A DNA stretch of 64,000 bases from an uncultured Campylobacterales bacterium (GCA_947503785.1 CANNFB010000016.1:1-64000); one strand, 5' to 3'. Shown: positions 37,321-47,399, numbered from the stretch's first letter. Program-made: numbers and translations. Notes: generated by a model from the letters alone, not told the origin.

Positions 37321-37815
37321 TTACAACCTTTGTCCATATCTTTTTTGAGGTCTTGGATAACCAATCTTATGATTAATACTATTCCATCCAACTTGTGAAG
37401 TATTCCCACCATAAAGAGGATCAGCAAATAGTGCTTCAATTCCAAAAGTTAATAGTTTTGAAATCCAAGTTTGAGCATAATCATTTGTGTTTACTATAGA
37501 ATAAATAAGCTCTTTTTTCTCTTCTTGTTTTAAAGTTAAGAACTCAGGAAAGTTTGCTATAAAATCTTGTGTACCTTCAAGTACTAAAGTTTTATCATAA
37601 TCTAAAAAACTCTTATTATTTATATTATCAAGTAAATAATTTATAACATTGAATTCTCTAGAACTGGGCATATTCGAAGTCTTAGGAAATAGTACTTCGT
37701 AAACTTCATCTAAAACTACAAGTACATCTTTTTGTATAGTTTTTGCAATTGAAAGTTGTGTTGATAATGCTAATACTGATATTGTTGTGAATTTAAAAAA
37801 TGTTCTTCTTTTCAT
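37321..37815 (-). CDS. Gluconate 2-dehydrogenase subunit 3-like protein with Tat signal
   Basis: Small subunit (164 residues) of a GMC-type dehydrogenase. The N-terminal K-R-R-T-F-F-K then hydrophobic stretch is a twin-arginine signal. Such small subunits carry the Tat signal for the FAD-containing large subunit, which here is encoded just downstream and lacks one. The conserved C-terminus has GGNTSQVGWNSINHKIGYP. It begins the leftward unit that ends in the diguanylate cyclase. Confidence 0.82.
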   Translation of the reverse strand: MKRRTFFKFTTISVLALSTQLSIAKTIQKDVLVVLDEVYEVLFPKTSNMPSSREFNVINYLLDNINNKSFLDYDKTLVLEGTQDFIANFPEFLTLKQEEKKELIYSIVNTNDYAQTWISKLLTFGIEALFADPLYGGNTSQVGWNSINHKIGYPRPQKRYGQRL

Positions 37816-37892
37816 ACTTTAATTATAGCTAATGTTGTGTGTATGTAATATGTAGTAATTATTTTGTATATAATTTATATATTAAAATAGCA

Positions 37893-37919
37893 ATTTGAGA
37901 GTAGTATTAATTCTCAAAT
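37893..37919. promoter_or_regulatory. Inverted repeat upstream of the AraC-type gene
   Basis: ATTTGAGA (37893-37900) pairs with TCTCAAAT (37912-37919) across 11 bases, 40 bases before the ATG of the AraC/GyrI regulator. It could be an operator or a leader hairpin. The distance to the gene favours autoregulation, but the binder is not known. Confidence 0.4.
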
Positions 37920-37959
37920 AACAATAAAATACCACATAAAGTTTTGAAAGAAGTCAATC

Positions 37960-38805
37960 ATGAATGAAGCAACAAAAAATGAGTATATACAAAGTGTATG
38001 TAAAGTTATTTTATATATTGAACAAAATTATAATAATGAACTTACTCTTGATGAGTTATCAAAAATTGCGAGTTTTTCAAAGTTCCATTTTCATAGAATT
38101 TTTAAATCAATTGTTGGCGAGAGTATGAATGATTATGTTAGAAGAGTAAGATTACAAAGTACTACTTTGCATTTTAAGACAAAACAGAAGATTACTCAGA
38201 TTGCTATGAATAGTGGTTATGAAACAAATGCCTCTTTTTCAAAAGCTTTTAAAAAACATTTTGGTGTTACTCCTAAGGAGTTTTCAAAAATGCAAAAAAA
38301 GATAAAAGGAAATAAAATGTTAGAAGCTAAGATTGTAGAGTTAAAAGATGTTGAGATTTTATATGTAAGAAAAACAGGTAAATATCAAATTGCAGCCCAA
38401 AATGCTTGGGAAGTACTTATGCCTTTTGTTTATAAGAATAAAATTAAATATAAAAAGAATCTTATGGGAAAAGATGCCATGATATTTGGAATAGGCCATG
38501 ATAATCCTCATCATACAGATGTTGATAAACTAAGATATGATGCGTGCATTTCATGGGATGATAAAACAGTAAAACCAGAAGGTGAAATTCAAACAAAAAT
38601 TATAGATGGTGGTAAGTATGCAATGTTTTTACATAAAGGTTCTTATGAAACATTGATTAATACTTATGATGGTGTTGCAGATTGGATTGTTGAAAGTTCA
38701 GTTGAGTTAAGAGAGTTGCCAATAATAGAAAAATATCTAAATAGAGATCCACGAAGAACCAAAGAAGAAAACTTAAAAACTGAGATTTATATACCTTTAG
38801 TTTGA
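37960..38805 (+). CDS. AraC family regulator with GyrI-like effector domain
   Basis: A 281-residue protein. The N-terminal two HTH motifs (about 15-115) contain F-S-K-F-H-F-H-R-I-F and N-S-G-Y-E-T-N-A-S-F-S-K-A-F-K-K-H-F-G-V-T-P, the AraC signature. The C-terminal half (about 125-281) is a GyrI/Rob-type effector-binding domain, with EIQTKIIDGGKYAMFLHKGSY. Such proteins respond to small hydrophobic or cationic compounds, as MarA/Rob/BmrR relatives do. It is preceded by an inverted repeat. The gene downstream has its own promoter. Confidence 0.9.
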   Translation: MNEATKNEYIQSVCKVILYIEQNYNNELTLDELSKIASFSKFHFHRIFKSIVGESMNDYVRRVRLQSTTLHFKTKQKITQIAMNSGYETNASFSKAFKKHFGVTPKEFSKMQKKIKGNKMLEAKIVELKDVEILYVRKTGKYQIAAQNAWEVLMPFVYKNKIKYKKNLMGKDAMIFGIGHDNPHHTDVDKLRYDACISWDDKTVKPEGEIQTKIIDGGKYAMFLHKGSYETLINTYDGVADWIVESSVELRELPIIEKYLNRDPRRTKEENLKTEIYIPLV

Positions 38806-38839
38806 AATAATTTAATAATAAATATATAATTATATGTGA

Positions 38840-38859
38840 TATAATTTCTTCTTATGGAG
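38840..38859 (+). promoter_or_regulatory. Extended -10 promoter and ribosome site of the 937-residue protein gene
   Basis: TGTGATATAAT has an extended -10 with TATAAT at 38840-38845, and GGAG at 38856-38859 is five bases before the ATG at 38865. It indicates that the gene is expressed separately from the AraC-type gene. Confidence 0.65.
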
Positions 38860-38864
38860 AACTC

Positions 38865-41678
38865 ATGGCAAATATTTGTATAAAAAAAGATTGTAATAAT
38901 GAAAGACATGAAGAAGGTAGATATTGTGTCTTCCATTGTGATAAAAAAGATTTTTCAGATGAAAATATCACATTGTTTTGGAGAACTATAAAAGAAACAT
39001 ATTATATAGATGACCGCAGAAATAGTACGTATAAACCAGTTGAAATATTCAATGTAAAATTTCCAAATTTCGAAATTGATAGAAGTAGGTATAGGTCTAA
39101 TACAAATTTCTTTCATGACCATTTTTCTTCTCGTAACCAAACTATAAAATTTATAGACTGCATATTTTTTAATGATTTCAATTTAAATAGTGAGGAGATA
39201 AAACATATAATATTTGATAATTGTATTTTTCATGGAGATTTAAAAAAAATACAACTTCAAACACTAGAAATAATAAACTCAGAATTTAAAAATAAAATCT
39301 CCTTTGAGAATATAGTATGTGATGTGCTAAAGATAAATAAAAATTCAGAATTTCGAAAAGATGTAAACTTTGTTGTTTCAAAATCTTTTAATGTTGTTGA
39401 TTCAGTATTTAAAGGTAATTCTATATTTGTGGGAAGAATTGAATGTTTAGCAATAATTGAAAAATCCAAATTTAACAAAACACTTGAAATCTCAAATACT
39501 GATAAAATAAATATAGACAATATTGAAATAAAATCCCATTTGTCATTTTTTAACAAAAATAACAATATACATCTAGAAAATATAGTTTTCTCAAAAAATA
39601 TTAATTTTAATGATTCAATTACCAATATAGTACTAGATAAAGTAGAGATAAATAATGACATTAGTTTAAAATCTTTAAATACCTTAGATATAAAAAATAA
39701 TTCAATTATAAATGGGAATCTAAATTTAGAAAATCTTGGAAGTAATTTAATAATTCATGACAGTAAAATTCGTAAAAAAATTAATGCTTCAAACTTAAAA
39801 AATGTTGATATTAATAATTCAACACTTAATGATAAATTCACTAATATTTGTGCTACTAATGATTTTAAGATAGAAAATTCTGTAGTAAAAGATTTAGAAT
39901 TATGTACAACTCACACATTAATTTTAAGCAATACAACATTAGTTGGTATTGTCAATCTTTTTGGAGATAACTATACTAATGTTACAATTGAAAATTGTAC
40001 ATGTACTAAAGAGTTAATACTCAACAATATCACTGAAAAATTGAATGTGACAAAATTGATTGGATACCCATCATTAAAAATGATTATGGATTGTAAATCT
40101 ATAGTCTTTGATAATTCAAGAATATCTAGTTTTACAATAAACAAAGCAAAAGACTTGTTGATAAAGAAGTCAATTATCAAAGATGATTTTATTATCGAGG
40201 AAGATGCTAATCATCAACTTATATTTGATAATACAAAATTTAAAAAAGAGTGTAACTTTCCAACTATAAATACTCTGACTATTAAAAATAAATGTACTTT
40301 TTCAAAAGATGTTAGTTTTAATAAAATTGAAGTAGGTAATTTTTCGAATACAGATTTTAATGAAAGTGTGAAATATAAAGTTGCTTCTAATGATTTGAAA
40401 TTCACAAAATGTAATTTTAAAAAAGATACTTCTTTTTCATCAACAAAAAAATTATCATTTGATAATTCAGAATTTAATGGTGATTTAATATTTTTTGAAA
40501 CGGTTTTAGATGAAATTGATTTTTTAGATACTATTACGGAAAATATAAATTTCAAAAAAACTACAATAAAAAAGATTTTTTTTAGATCTTCACGGATTGA
40601 AGATAATAAGACTAGAATAAATGGAAATGTAGATTTCTCATACTCAAAGGTTTTTGATATAAAAATTAAGAATACATTATTTTCTGGTCAAGTAATATTT
40701 AATCAACTTAAAAATAATTTAAATTTAAATGATTGCATACATGATACGACTTTTGAAGATAAGTTATTAATCAATAACTCCAAAGTCTTAAATTTATTTC
40801 ATAACTCAGAGAATCTAAAAATTAACCATTTTGACCTAAGTAACTCTACCTTGTTGGTTGAAAATAATGCAATAAAAAAGAGTTCTTTAATTCTAAAAAA
40901 CATAAAAATAAATATCTTTAAATTGAAAGATATTATCTTTGAAGATGATGTTAATTTTCAAAATCTAGAAATAGACAAATTAATTTTTACAAATTCAAAT
41001 ATTGAAACAGTATTTAGAATAAAAAACTGCTTTATAAAAGATATTGAAAGCGAAGATAATATCTTTGAGGATTTACAACTTGTAGATAATCAGTATAATA
41101 ATCATAAAGATATAAAACGTAATATTAGTTTCAAAAATACAACTATTAAAAATGCGGTATTTGATAAATTAAAGTTTAATGAATTTAAGATGAATGACGC
41201 ACATGTTAGTTCGGCAAAAATAGGATATGTGGAGTTTGAAAAAGCAAGTCGAGAAACAAATAGATTCTTTAAAAACTATTATGATTCTATCAGCGATTTT
41301 GTTACGGCAAATAAATACTATGCTCGTGAAATGATAGAACAATTAAAAGTTTCAAAAGGACAAGATAAGTTTATATTTTATTTGAATAAAGGATTTTCAA
41401 ATTTTGGACAAAGTTGGTTATTACCTCTTTTTTGGATGCTAATATGTACACTTATCTTTTATCGAATAGCTAACTTTGATTTATTATCATTAGATGGATT
41501 TAGGGAAAATCATATTACATGGATGTTGAATGATATTTTAAAGTTTTCTAATCCTTTTAGTAAAACATCAACAAGTAGTTATGGAACAATGTATTGGGCT
41601 TGGTTAGGACATAAATTATTGATGACAGTATTTATATATCATTTTGTGGTAGCTATAAAACGTAGAACAAAAAGATAG
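38865..41678 (+). CDS. Large beta-helix-like membrane protein with N-terminal Cys/His cluster
   Basis: A 937-residue protein I cannot name. Residues 5-25 hold C5, C10, H15, C21, H24 and C25 (ending GRYCVFHC), which could form a zinc site. From about 70 to 800 it repeats a unit near 20-21 residues of the form (D/E)-N-S-x-F-x4-x-F-x5-L-x-I, roughly thirty times. This is what a right-handed beta-helix of degenerate pentapeptide repeats looks like. Two membrane segments follow (about 850-867 and 917-931), ending in the basic tail IKRRTKR. The segment before them (SAKIGYVEFEKASRETNRFF, YYAREM) and the two helices resemble C-terminal domains of membrane-linked pentapeptide proteins. It lies alone between AraC and recQ, and function is unknown. 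Confidence 0.8.
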   Translation: MANICIKKDCNNERHEEGRYCVFHCDKKDFSDENITLFWRTIKETYYIDDRRNSTYKPVEIFNVKFPNFEIDRSRYRSNTNFFHDHFSSRNQTIKFIDCIFFNDFNLNSEEIKHIIFDNCIFHGDLKKIQLQTLEIINSEFKNKISFENIVCDVLKINKNSEFRKDVNFVVSKSFNVVDSVFKGNSIFVGRIECLAIIEKSKFNKTLEISNTDKINIDNIEIKSHLSFFNKNNNIHLENIVFSKNINFNDSITNIVLDKVEINNDISLKSLNTLDIKNNSIINGNLNLENLGSNLIIHDSKIRKKINASNLKNVDINNSTLNDKFTNICATNDFKIENSVVKDLELCTTHTLILSNTTLVGIVNLFGDNYTNVTIENCTCTKELILNNITEKLNVTKLIGYPSLKMIMDCKSIVFDNSRISSFTINKAKDLLIKKSIIKDDFIIEEDANHQLIFDNTKFKKECNFPTINTLTIKNKCTFSKDVSFNKIEVGNFSNTDFNESVKYKVASNDLKFTKCNFKKDTSFSSTKKLSFDNSEFNGDLIFFETVLDEIDFLDTITENINFKKTTIKKIFFRSSRIEDNKTRINGNVDFSYSKVFDIKIKNTLFSGQVIFNQLKNNLNLNDCIHDTTFEDKLLINNSKVLNLFHNSENLKINHFDLSNSTLLVENNAIKKSSLILKNIKINIFKLKDIIFEDDVNFQNLEIDKLIFTNSNIETVFRIKNCFIKDIESEDNIFEDLQLVDNQYNNHKDIKRNISFKNTTIKNAVFDKLKFNEFKMNDAHVSSAKIGYVEFEKASRETNRFFKNYYDSISDFVTANKYYAREMIEQLKVSKGQDKFIFYLNKGFSNFGQSWLLPLFWMLICTLIFYRIANFDLLSLDGFRENHITWMLNDILKFSNPFSKTSTSSYGTMYWAWLGHKLLMTVFIYHFVVAIKRRTKR

Positions 41679-41748
41679 AACGGTTCTTATTTAGGGAGTT
41701 ATTAAAGTGTTGAATTTCCTTTAACTCATAATATGATAATATCCATTT

Positions 41749-43857
41749 ATGAATAAAAAACTAAGAATATTAAGAAACATATTCGGACACGATAATTTCA
41801 GATCTTTCCAAGAAGAAGTAGTTGATAACATTTTAGAAAAAAAAGATGTATTAACTATCCTACCAACTGGTGGTGGAAAGTCATTATGTTATCAACTTCC
41901 TGCACTTTTAATGGATGGTGTCACAGTTGTGATCTCTCCCCTTATTGCACTTATGCAAGACCAAGTAAAAGCTTTAAAAGACTTAGATATAAAAGCTTCG
42001 ATGATTAGCTCATCTCAAAGTAATGATGATAATACACGTACTATGCAAGCTTTATTAAAAGGTGAATTGAAATTTGTATATGTAGCTCCAGAAAGATTTA
42101 CTTCAAATGAATTTGTTGGAGTTTTACAAAGAATAAATATTAACTATTTTGTAATAGATGAAGCGCACTGTGTATCTGGATGGGGACATGAGTTTAGAGC
42201 TGAGTATAGAAATCTCAATCGACTTAAACAATTCTTTCCTGATACTTGTATTGCTGCATTTACAGCAACGGCTACAAAAAAAGTAGAAGCAGATATTGCC
42301 GCTAGTTTAAAGCTAGTAAATGCAAAACACTTTAGAGCAAAAACGCAAAGAGACAATCTTGAGATCAAAGTTGAACCTCGTATTGCAAATGGTAGAACTC
42401 AAATACTAAACTTTCTAAAATCACACAAAGGTTTATGCGGAATTATCTATACCTTTACAAGAAAAGAAGCAGAAACAACAGCTCAATTCTTACGTGATAA
42501 TGGATATAAGTCAAAAGCTTATCATGCAGGATTAAGTGCGCAAACTAAAGACGAAGTATTTAATGATTTTGTCTATGAAAATGTTGATATTGTGGTAGCC
42601 ACAATTGCTTTTGGTATGGGGATAGATAAATCAAATATTAGATTTGTTATACATACAAGCTTACCTAAAACATTAGAGAATTATTATCAAGAAATTGGAC
42701 GAGCTGGACGTGATGGTGCGATGGCTTATGTGTATTTACTTTATTCAAAAGGTGATGAGGTAAAAAGAAAGATACAAATAGAAGATGCTATTGATGATTC
42801 ATACAAACAAACTGGACTTGATAAGTTAGAGTTTATGTATAGGTATTGTGTTTCTAATAACTGTAGACATCAAATAATAGCTTCGTATTTTGAAGATGAA
42901 ATAGATACTTGTAATACATTATGTGATAACTGTACTAAAGGTGAGATTGCGCAAATTGATGTAAGTGTAGATGCGCAAAAGTTCTTATCGGCAGTATACA
43001 GAAGTGAACAAAGATTTGGAACAAACCATATCATTGATATTCTAAGAGGTTCAAAGAATCAAAAGCTTTTAGAGTTTGGACATGATAAATTAAAAGTATA
43101 TGGTTTAGGGTCAACTAAGAGTAAAAATGAATGGGTAGCAATAGCAGATAAACTAATAGATATGCAAGCACTTAACTTAGGTGAATTTAGAGTACTAAAA
43201 CTCAATAATCTTGGTATGCAAATTCTAAAAGGAACTGAAAAACTTTTAATAGATGAAGATAAACTAGGAATTGCAGTAAAACAAGAAGAATCAGAACTTG
43301 TACTTTCTTTTGATGAAGAACTGTATGAGAAGTTTAGAACCTTACGAAGACAAATGGCATCAGAACATGAAGTGCCAGCTTATGTAATCTTTGGAGATAA
43401 GAGTTTAAAAGAGTTTTCTTCAAAACTACCAACTACAAAAGAAGAGATGTTAGAAGTAAATGGAGTAGGGCTTGTAAAGTTTGAAAAGTATGGAGAAGAG
43501 TTTATTAATTTATGTAAAGAGATAAAAGAAGAGTTTAAAGAGAAGATAGAAACAAAAGTTCCTTTAAAGAAACTAACTAAAACATATACAGATACTTATG
43601 AATTAGTACAAGAAGGATTTTCATTAGAAGATATTGCAGCGAAAAGAGACTTAGGGATTACATCAGTTTTAGGACATATCTCAGTTTTATTTGAACATGA
43701 AAAAATATCAAGAGAAAAGAAAGAAGAACTTTTAAAAGTTTTTGAAATCCCTGCCGAAATAGAAAGTTGGATTCAAACAGGCTTGAAATTAGATAGTTTA
43801 AAACAATTAAGACAATATTTGTACCTTTACGAGTACATGTTAAAAGAAAAAAGATAG
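41749..43857 (+). CDS. recQ: ATP-dependent DNA helicase RecQ
   Basis: 3'-5' helicase used in recombination and repair. Walker A T-G-G-G-K-S at 40-45 and DEAH at 137-140 lead the helicase core, which ends with the G-R-A-G-R-D motif. Four Cys in C-R-H-Q and C-N-T-L-C-D-N-C form the RecQ zinc-binding region, then winged helix, and the HRDC domain (about 525-600) is followed by an extra helix-turn-helix-like C-terminal extension. The 702-residue length is slightly longer than E. coli RecQ. It starts 70 bases after the beta-helix gene. It overlaps no other gene. Confidence 0.95.
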   Translation: MNKKLRILRNIFGHDNFRSFQEEVVDNILEKKDVLTILPTGGGKSLCYQLPALLMDGVTVVISPLIALMQDQVKALKDLDIKASMISSSQSNDDNTRTMQALLKGELKFVYVAPERFTSNEFVGVLQRININYFVIDEAHCVSGWGHEFRAEYRNLNRLKQFFPDTCIAAFTATATKKVEADIAASLKLVNAKHFRAKTQRDNLEIKVEPRIANGRTQILNFLKSHKGLCGIIYTFTRKEAETTAQFLRDNGYKSKAYHAGLSAQTKDEVFNDFVYENVDIVVATIAFGMGIDKSNIRFVIHTSLPKTLENYYQEIGRAGRDGAMAYVYLLYSKGDEVKRKIQIEDAIDDSYKQTGLDKLEFMYRYCVSNNCRHQIIASYFEDEIDTCNTLCDNCTKGEIAQIDVSVDAQKFLSAVYRSEQRFGTNHIIDILRGSKNQKLLEFGHDKLKVYGLGSTKSKNEWVAIADKLIDMQALNLGEFRVLKLNNLGMQILKGTEKLLIDEDKLGIAVKQEESELVLSFDEELYEKFRTLRRQMASEHEVPAYVIFGDKSLKEFSSKLPTTKEEMLEVNGVGLVKFEKYGEEFINLCKEIKEEFKEKIETKVPLKKLTKTYTDTYELVQEGFSLEDIAAKRDLGITSVLGHISVLFEHEKISREKKEELLKVFEIPAEIESWIQTGLKLDSLKQLRQYLYLYEYMLKEKR

Positions 43858-43868
43858 TAAACTTAATT

Positions 43869-46800
43869 ATGAAGAAAATATTTGTTATTTTATTTTTATT
43901 AGTTTATTCTGCTGTTATGTTAAATGCATCTAGTGCCAAATTTACAGAAGAAGAAAAAAAATTTATTAAAAGCTCACCTAAAATAAAAATTGCATCAATG
44001 GATAACTTTATCCCTTTTAATATTATAAAAAATGGTGAAAAAATTGGGTTTACACAAGATTTGATAAATATTATTGCAGAAAAAAGTGGCTTGAAATTTG
44101 AAAAAGTTGGAGGCACTTGGCCTGAAATTTATAAGTTATTTCTTGATTCTAAGATTGATATTATTTCAGAATTATCATATAGAAAAGAAAGACTACCTTT
44201 TACTATTTATACTCAATCATATTATGAAATTCCTATTGGAGTTTTTACAAGAACAGACTTTGGAAACTATAAAGGAATTGCTTCTTTAAAAGATAAAAAA
44301 ATTGGAGTTGTAAAAAATACATATATTATAGATATTTTAAAAAAAGAGAATATTGAATATGTTGAATTCAATGATGCTAATGAAAGATTTTTTGCACTTA
44401 ATGAAAAGAGAATTGACGTTGTAATAACAAATAGTTTGAATATTCATAAAGTAGAAAATCTTATGATTCCAAATATCAAATTAGCTGGTATATTTAAACA
44501 TGATCAAACACAAAAAGAAGACCTTAGATTTGGAATAAGAAAAGAAAATCCAATTTTAGCCTCAATAATTAATAAAACATTAGATTCTCTCTCTTTTACT
44601 ACTATGACCAAAATAAGACAAAACTGGATTTTAAATTTAAATGTATCAAAATCATATGCTTCTTTGACTTTAAAAGAAAGAAATTGGATTAAAGATAATA
44701 AGATTAAAATAGGAATAGAGCAAGCAAAACCTTATATATTTTTGGACAAAAATAAGAATAAAACAGATGGCTTATACAATGATATTTTACAAAAAGTGAT
44801 AAAGAATACGGGACTAAAAGTAGAATACATCTATTCTCCTTGGTCGATTCTTTTAAAAGATTTCAAAAAACAAAAACTAGATTTACTTCCAGCAACATTT
44901 TATAATAAAGATAGAGAAAGTTTTGGGCTTTTTAGTAATGAGTATTATAAAGTAAGAGAGTATATATATGTATCAGATAAAAATAAAAAAATAAAAAATT
45001 TTAATGATTTAGAATATAAAAAAGTAGCAGTTGTAAAAGGTTATACGACTATAAAAAAAATAAAAGAAAAATTTCCAAAAATTATAATAGTTGAAACTAA
45101 TAACTTAGATGAATCAACAAGTAAAGTTTTAAATCAAGAAGTCGATGCTTTAGTTGATTATCACTTAGTTGTAGATAATTATATACGAGATAACTCAATT
45201 GTTGGTTTAACAGATATTGCACAAGAAGATTTAGAAGCAGCATCCGTTCACCTTTTTTCAAATATTAGAAAGCCTATATTAAAGTCAATTTTGCAAAAAG
45301 GCTTAGATGATATATCAAGAGAAGATATGAATATAATATTACAAAAATGGATTATCAGGCCATATAGTAGTAACAATAAGAATACTCTTACTTTAGATGA
45401 AAAGAAGTTTATTAAAAAGCATAAAAAAATACGATTTGGTATTAGAGCCAATAAGCCACCTTTTGAATTTTTTGACAATAATGAAGCTTCAGGTATTGCA
45501 GTAGATTATATTAAACAAAGTGCAAAAAATGTCGGACTAGAGGTTGAATTTGTTTTTGAAAATATGTCTGTAGAAGATTCTTATAATATGATTGAAACTA
45601 GAGAAAAGTTTGATACGATTTTATTTACAGTTAAAAGTAAAGAAAATGTTAAAAGGTTTTCTTTTGGGGAAGCATTTCTTTCTTATCCAATGATGATTAT
45701 AAAACATAAAAACTCTCCATATATAGGTTCAATGAAAGACCTAGCAAATAAAACTATAGTTTTAGAAAAATCCTTTCAAACAAATAATTGGATAAAAAGA
45801 GATTATCCAAATATTAAAATCATTAATGCTTCTGATACTGTAAAAGCTTTAGAATATATTAATGCTGGGAAAGCAGATGCTTATATTGGTAATTTAGCAG
45901 TTGCAAATTATTCAAGTGTTTTTGCTGGATTAGAGAATTTAAAAGTTGCTGCGCCTTCTGGTTATGGAAATATAAACTACAATTTTGTTGCACCAAAACA
46001 GTGGCCTGAACTTACAAGTATTCTTTCTAAAGGATTTAATAAAATAAGCTCAGTAGAGCATAGTGCAATTCAACAAAAATGGTTTTCTTTACAAACAATA
46101 GAAAGAGTAGATTATTCTCTTGCTTGGAAGTTTATGATTATTGCCTTATTTATAATTTTTTGGATTTTATGGTGGAATAGAAAACTTTCTATTGAAAAAT
46201 ATAGAACTAAAAATGCTTTAGAAGAGTTAGAAAAAGCTAAGTATTCTTTAGAGCAAAAAAATATTGAAGTGCAAGAATCAAAGAAGTTTTTAGAATCTGT
46301 TTTAGATGAGACACCTGACCCAATAATTATAAAGACTTATGATGGAAAAATCTTACTAGTAAATAATTCATTAGCTGAGCTTTTTAATACAAAAGCTGAG
46401 AAAATGATTGGTAAATATGATTATGATTTTGAAAGTAAAAAAGGAATATCAAATTTCTTTAAAAAAGATTTTAAAAATATACTTGATAATTGTAAAACAG
46501 AAGTGGTATATGAAGACTTTATAGATTCAGAAAATAAAGAATTATTACACTATGTAACTACTAAAAAACCTTTTGTAGATGAAAAAGGCAAAAAAATTAT
46601 TCTAATGATGGCTAATGATATATCAAATATAATAAAGTTAGAAAAAGAACACTTAAAACAGCAAGAGATGTTATTAACTCAATCAAAAATTGCATCTATG
46701 GGTGAAATGTTAGGAAATATTTCTCATCAATGGAGACAACCATTATCTGTAATAACAACAAATGTTTCAGCTATAGATGTTTGGATTGATTTAGGAAAAG

Positions 46801-47399
46801 AAATCACAACAAAGGAATTAAAAGATTGTGCTTCAAGTGTAATAAATCAAGCTAATTATTTATCTAAAACTATTGATGACTTTAGAAATTTCTTTATGTC
46901 TGATTCAACTAATAAAGGTATATATAAATTAAAAGATATTATTTCAAAATTAGAAACTTTAATAAAAATAGCGTATGATAATAATTTCATAAAAATCATT
47001 AATGATATAGATGAAGATATTGAACTTGAACTTAATGATAATATACTTATTCAAGCTTTTATAAATATATATAATAATACAAAAGATTCTTTTATAGAAA
47101 ATAGTGTTGGAAGTGAAGATAGATATCTTTTTGTAACAACAAAAAAAGACGATAAAAATGCAATTATTACTTTTAAAGATAGTGGAACAGGGGTAAAAGA
47201 AGAGGCTATTGATAAAATTTTTGAGCCATACTTTACTACTAAGCACCAATCAATAGGAACAGGTATTGGTTTATATATGACAAATCAAATTATTACAAAA
47301 CATTTAAAGGGTAAAATTGAAGTTTGCAATGAAACATATACTTATAATCAAAAAACCTATACAGGTGCGAAATTTACTGTAGAGTTACCACTTAACTAA
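43869..47399 (+). CDS. Sensor histidine kinase with three solute-binding domains and a PAS domain
   Basis: An unusually long (1176 residue) membrane sensor kinase. A signal peptide (about 1-21) leads to three successive family-3 solute-binding domains, about 33-255, 270-495 and 510-745, each opening with a recurrent x-L-x-E-x-K-x-F-I-K-x segment (K-I-K-I-A-S-M-D, K-I-K-I-G-I-E and K-I-R-F-G-I-R). One transmembrane helix at about 753-773 precedes a coiled coil, a PAS domain (about 815-925), a HisKA domain with phospho-acceptor H953 (SHQWRQPLSV), and an HATPase with G-T-G-I-G-L-Y. It probably senses amino acids or related solutes. No response regulator is adjacent. Confidence 0.93.
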   Translation: MKKIFVILFLLVYSAVMLNASSAKFTEEEKKFIKSSPKIKIASMDNFIPFNIIKNGEKIGFTQDLINIIAEKSGLKFEKVGGTWPEIYKLFLDSKIDIISELSYRKERLPFTIYTQSYYEIPIGVFTRTDFGNYKGIASLKDKKIGVVKNTYIIDILKKENIEYVEFNDANERFFALNEKRIDVVITNSLNIHKVENLMIPNIKLAGIFKHDQTQKEDLRFGIRKENPILASIINKTLDSLSFTTMTKIRQNWILNLNVSKSYASLTLKERNWIKDNKIKIGIEQAKPYIFLDKNKNKTDGLYNDILQKVIKNTGLKVEYIYSPWSILLKDFKKQKLDLLPATFYNKDRESFGLFSNEYYKVREYIYVSDKNKKIKNFNDLEYKKVAVVKGYTTIKKIKEKFPKIIIVETNNLDESTSKVLNQEVDALVDYHLVVDNYIRDNSIVGLTDIAQEDLEAASVHLFSNIRKPILKSILQKGLDDISREDMNIILQKWIIRPYSSNNKNTLTLDEKKFIKKHKKIRFGIRANKPPFEFFDNNEASGIAVDYIKQSAKNVGLEVEFVFENMSVEDSYNMIETREKFDTILFTVKSKENVKRFSFGEAFLSYPMMIIKHKNSPYIGSMKDLANKTIVLEKSFQTNNWIKRDYPNIKIINASDTVKALEYINAGKADAYIGNLAVANYSSVFAGLENLKVAAPSGYGNINYNFVAPKQWPELTSILSKGFNKISSVEHSAIQQKWFSLQTIERVDYSLAWKFMIIALFIIFWILWWNRKLSIEKYRTKNALEELEKAKYSLEQKNIEVQESKKFLESVLDETPDPIIIKTYDGKILLVNNSLAELFNTKAEKMIGKYDYDFESKKGISNFFKKDFKNILDNCKTEVVYEDFIDSENKELLHYVTTKKPFVDEKGKKIILMMANDISNIIKLEKEHLKQQEMLLTQSKIASMGEMLGNISHQWRQPLSVITTNVSAIDVWIDLGKEITTKELKDCASSVINQANYLSKTIDDFRNFFMSDSTNKGIYKLKDIISKLETLIKIAYDNNFIKIINDIDEDIELELNDNILIQAFINIYNNTKDSFIENSVGSEDRYLFVTTKKDDKNAIITFKDSGTGVKEEAIDKIFEPYFTTKHQSIGTGIGLYMTNQIITKHLKGKIEVCNETYTYNQKTYTGAKFTVELPLN

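Noticed and set aside
41749-43857. RecQ as part of a defence system with the 937-residue protein
   Set aside because: RecQ is complete with HRDC and zinc-binding regions and looks like the housekeeping enzyme. No nuclease or second defence gene is adjacent, and the genes have separate leaders.
46959-47249. Ile/Phe-rich leftward frame inside the sensor kinase gene
   Set aside because: It is the reverse of the HATPase coding region; the amino acid composition reflects AT-rich codons, not a real protein.
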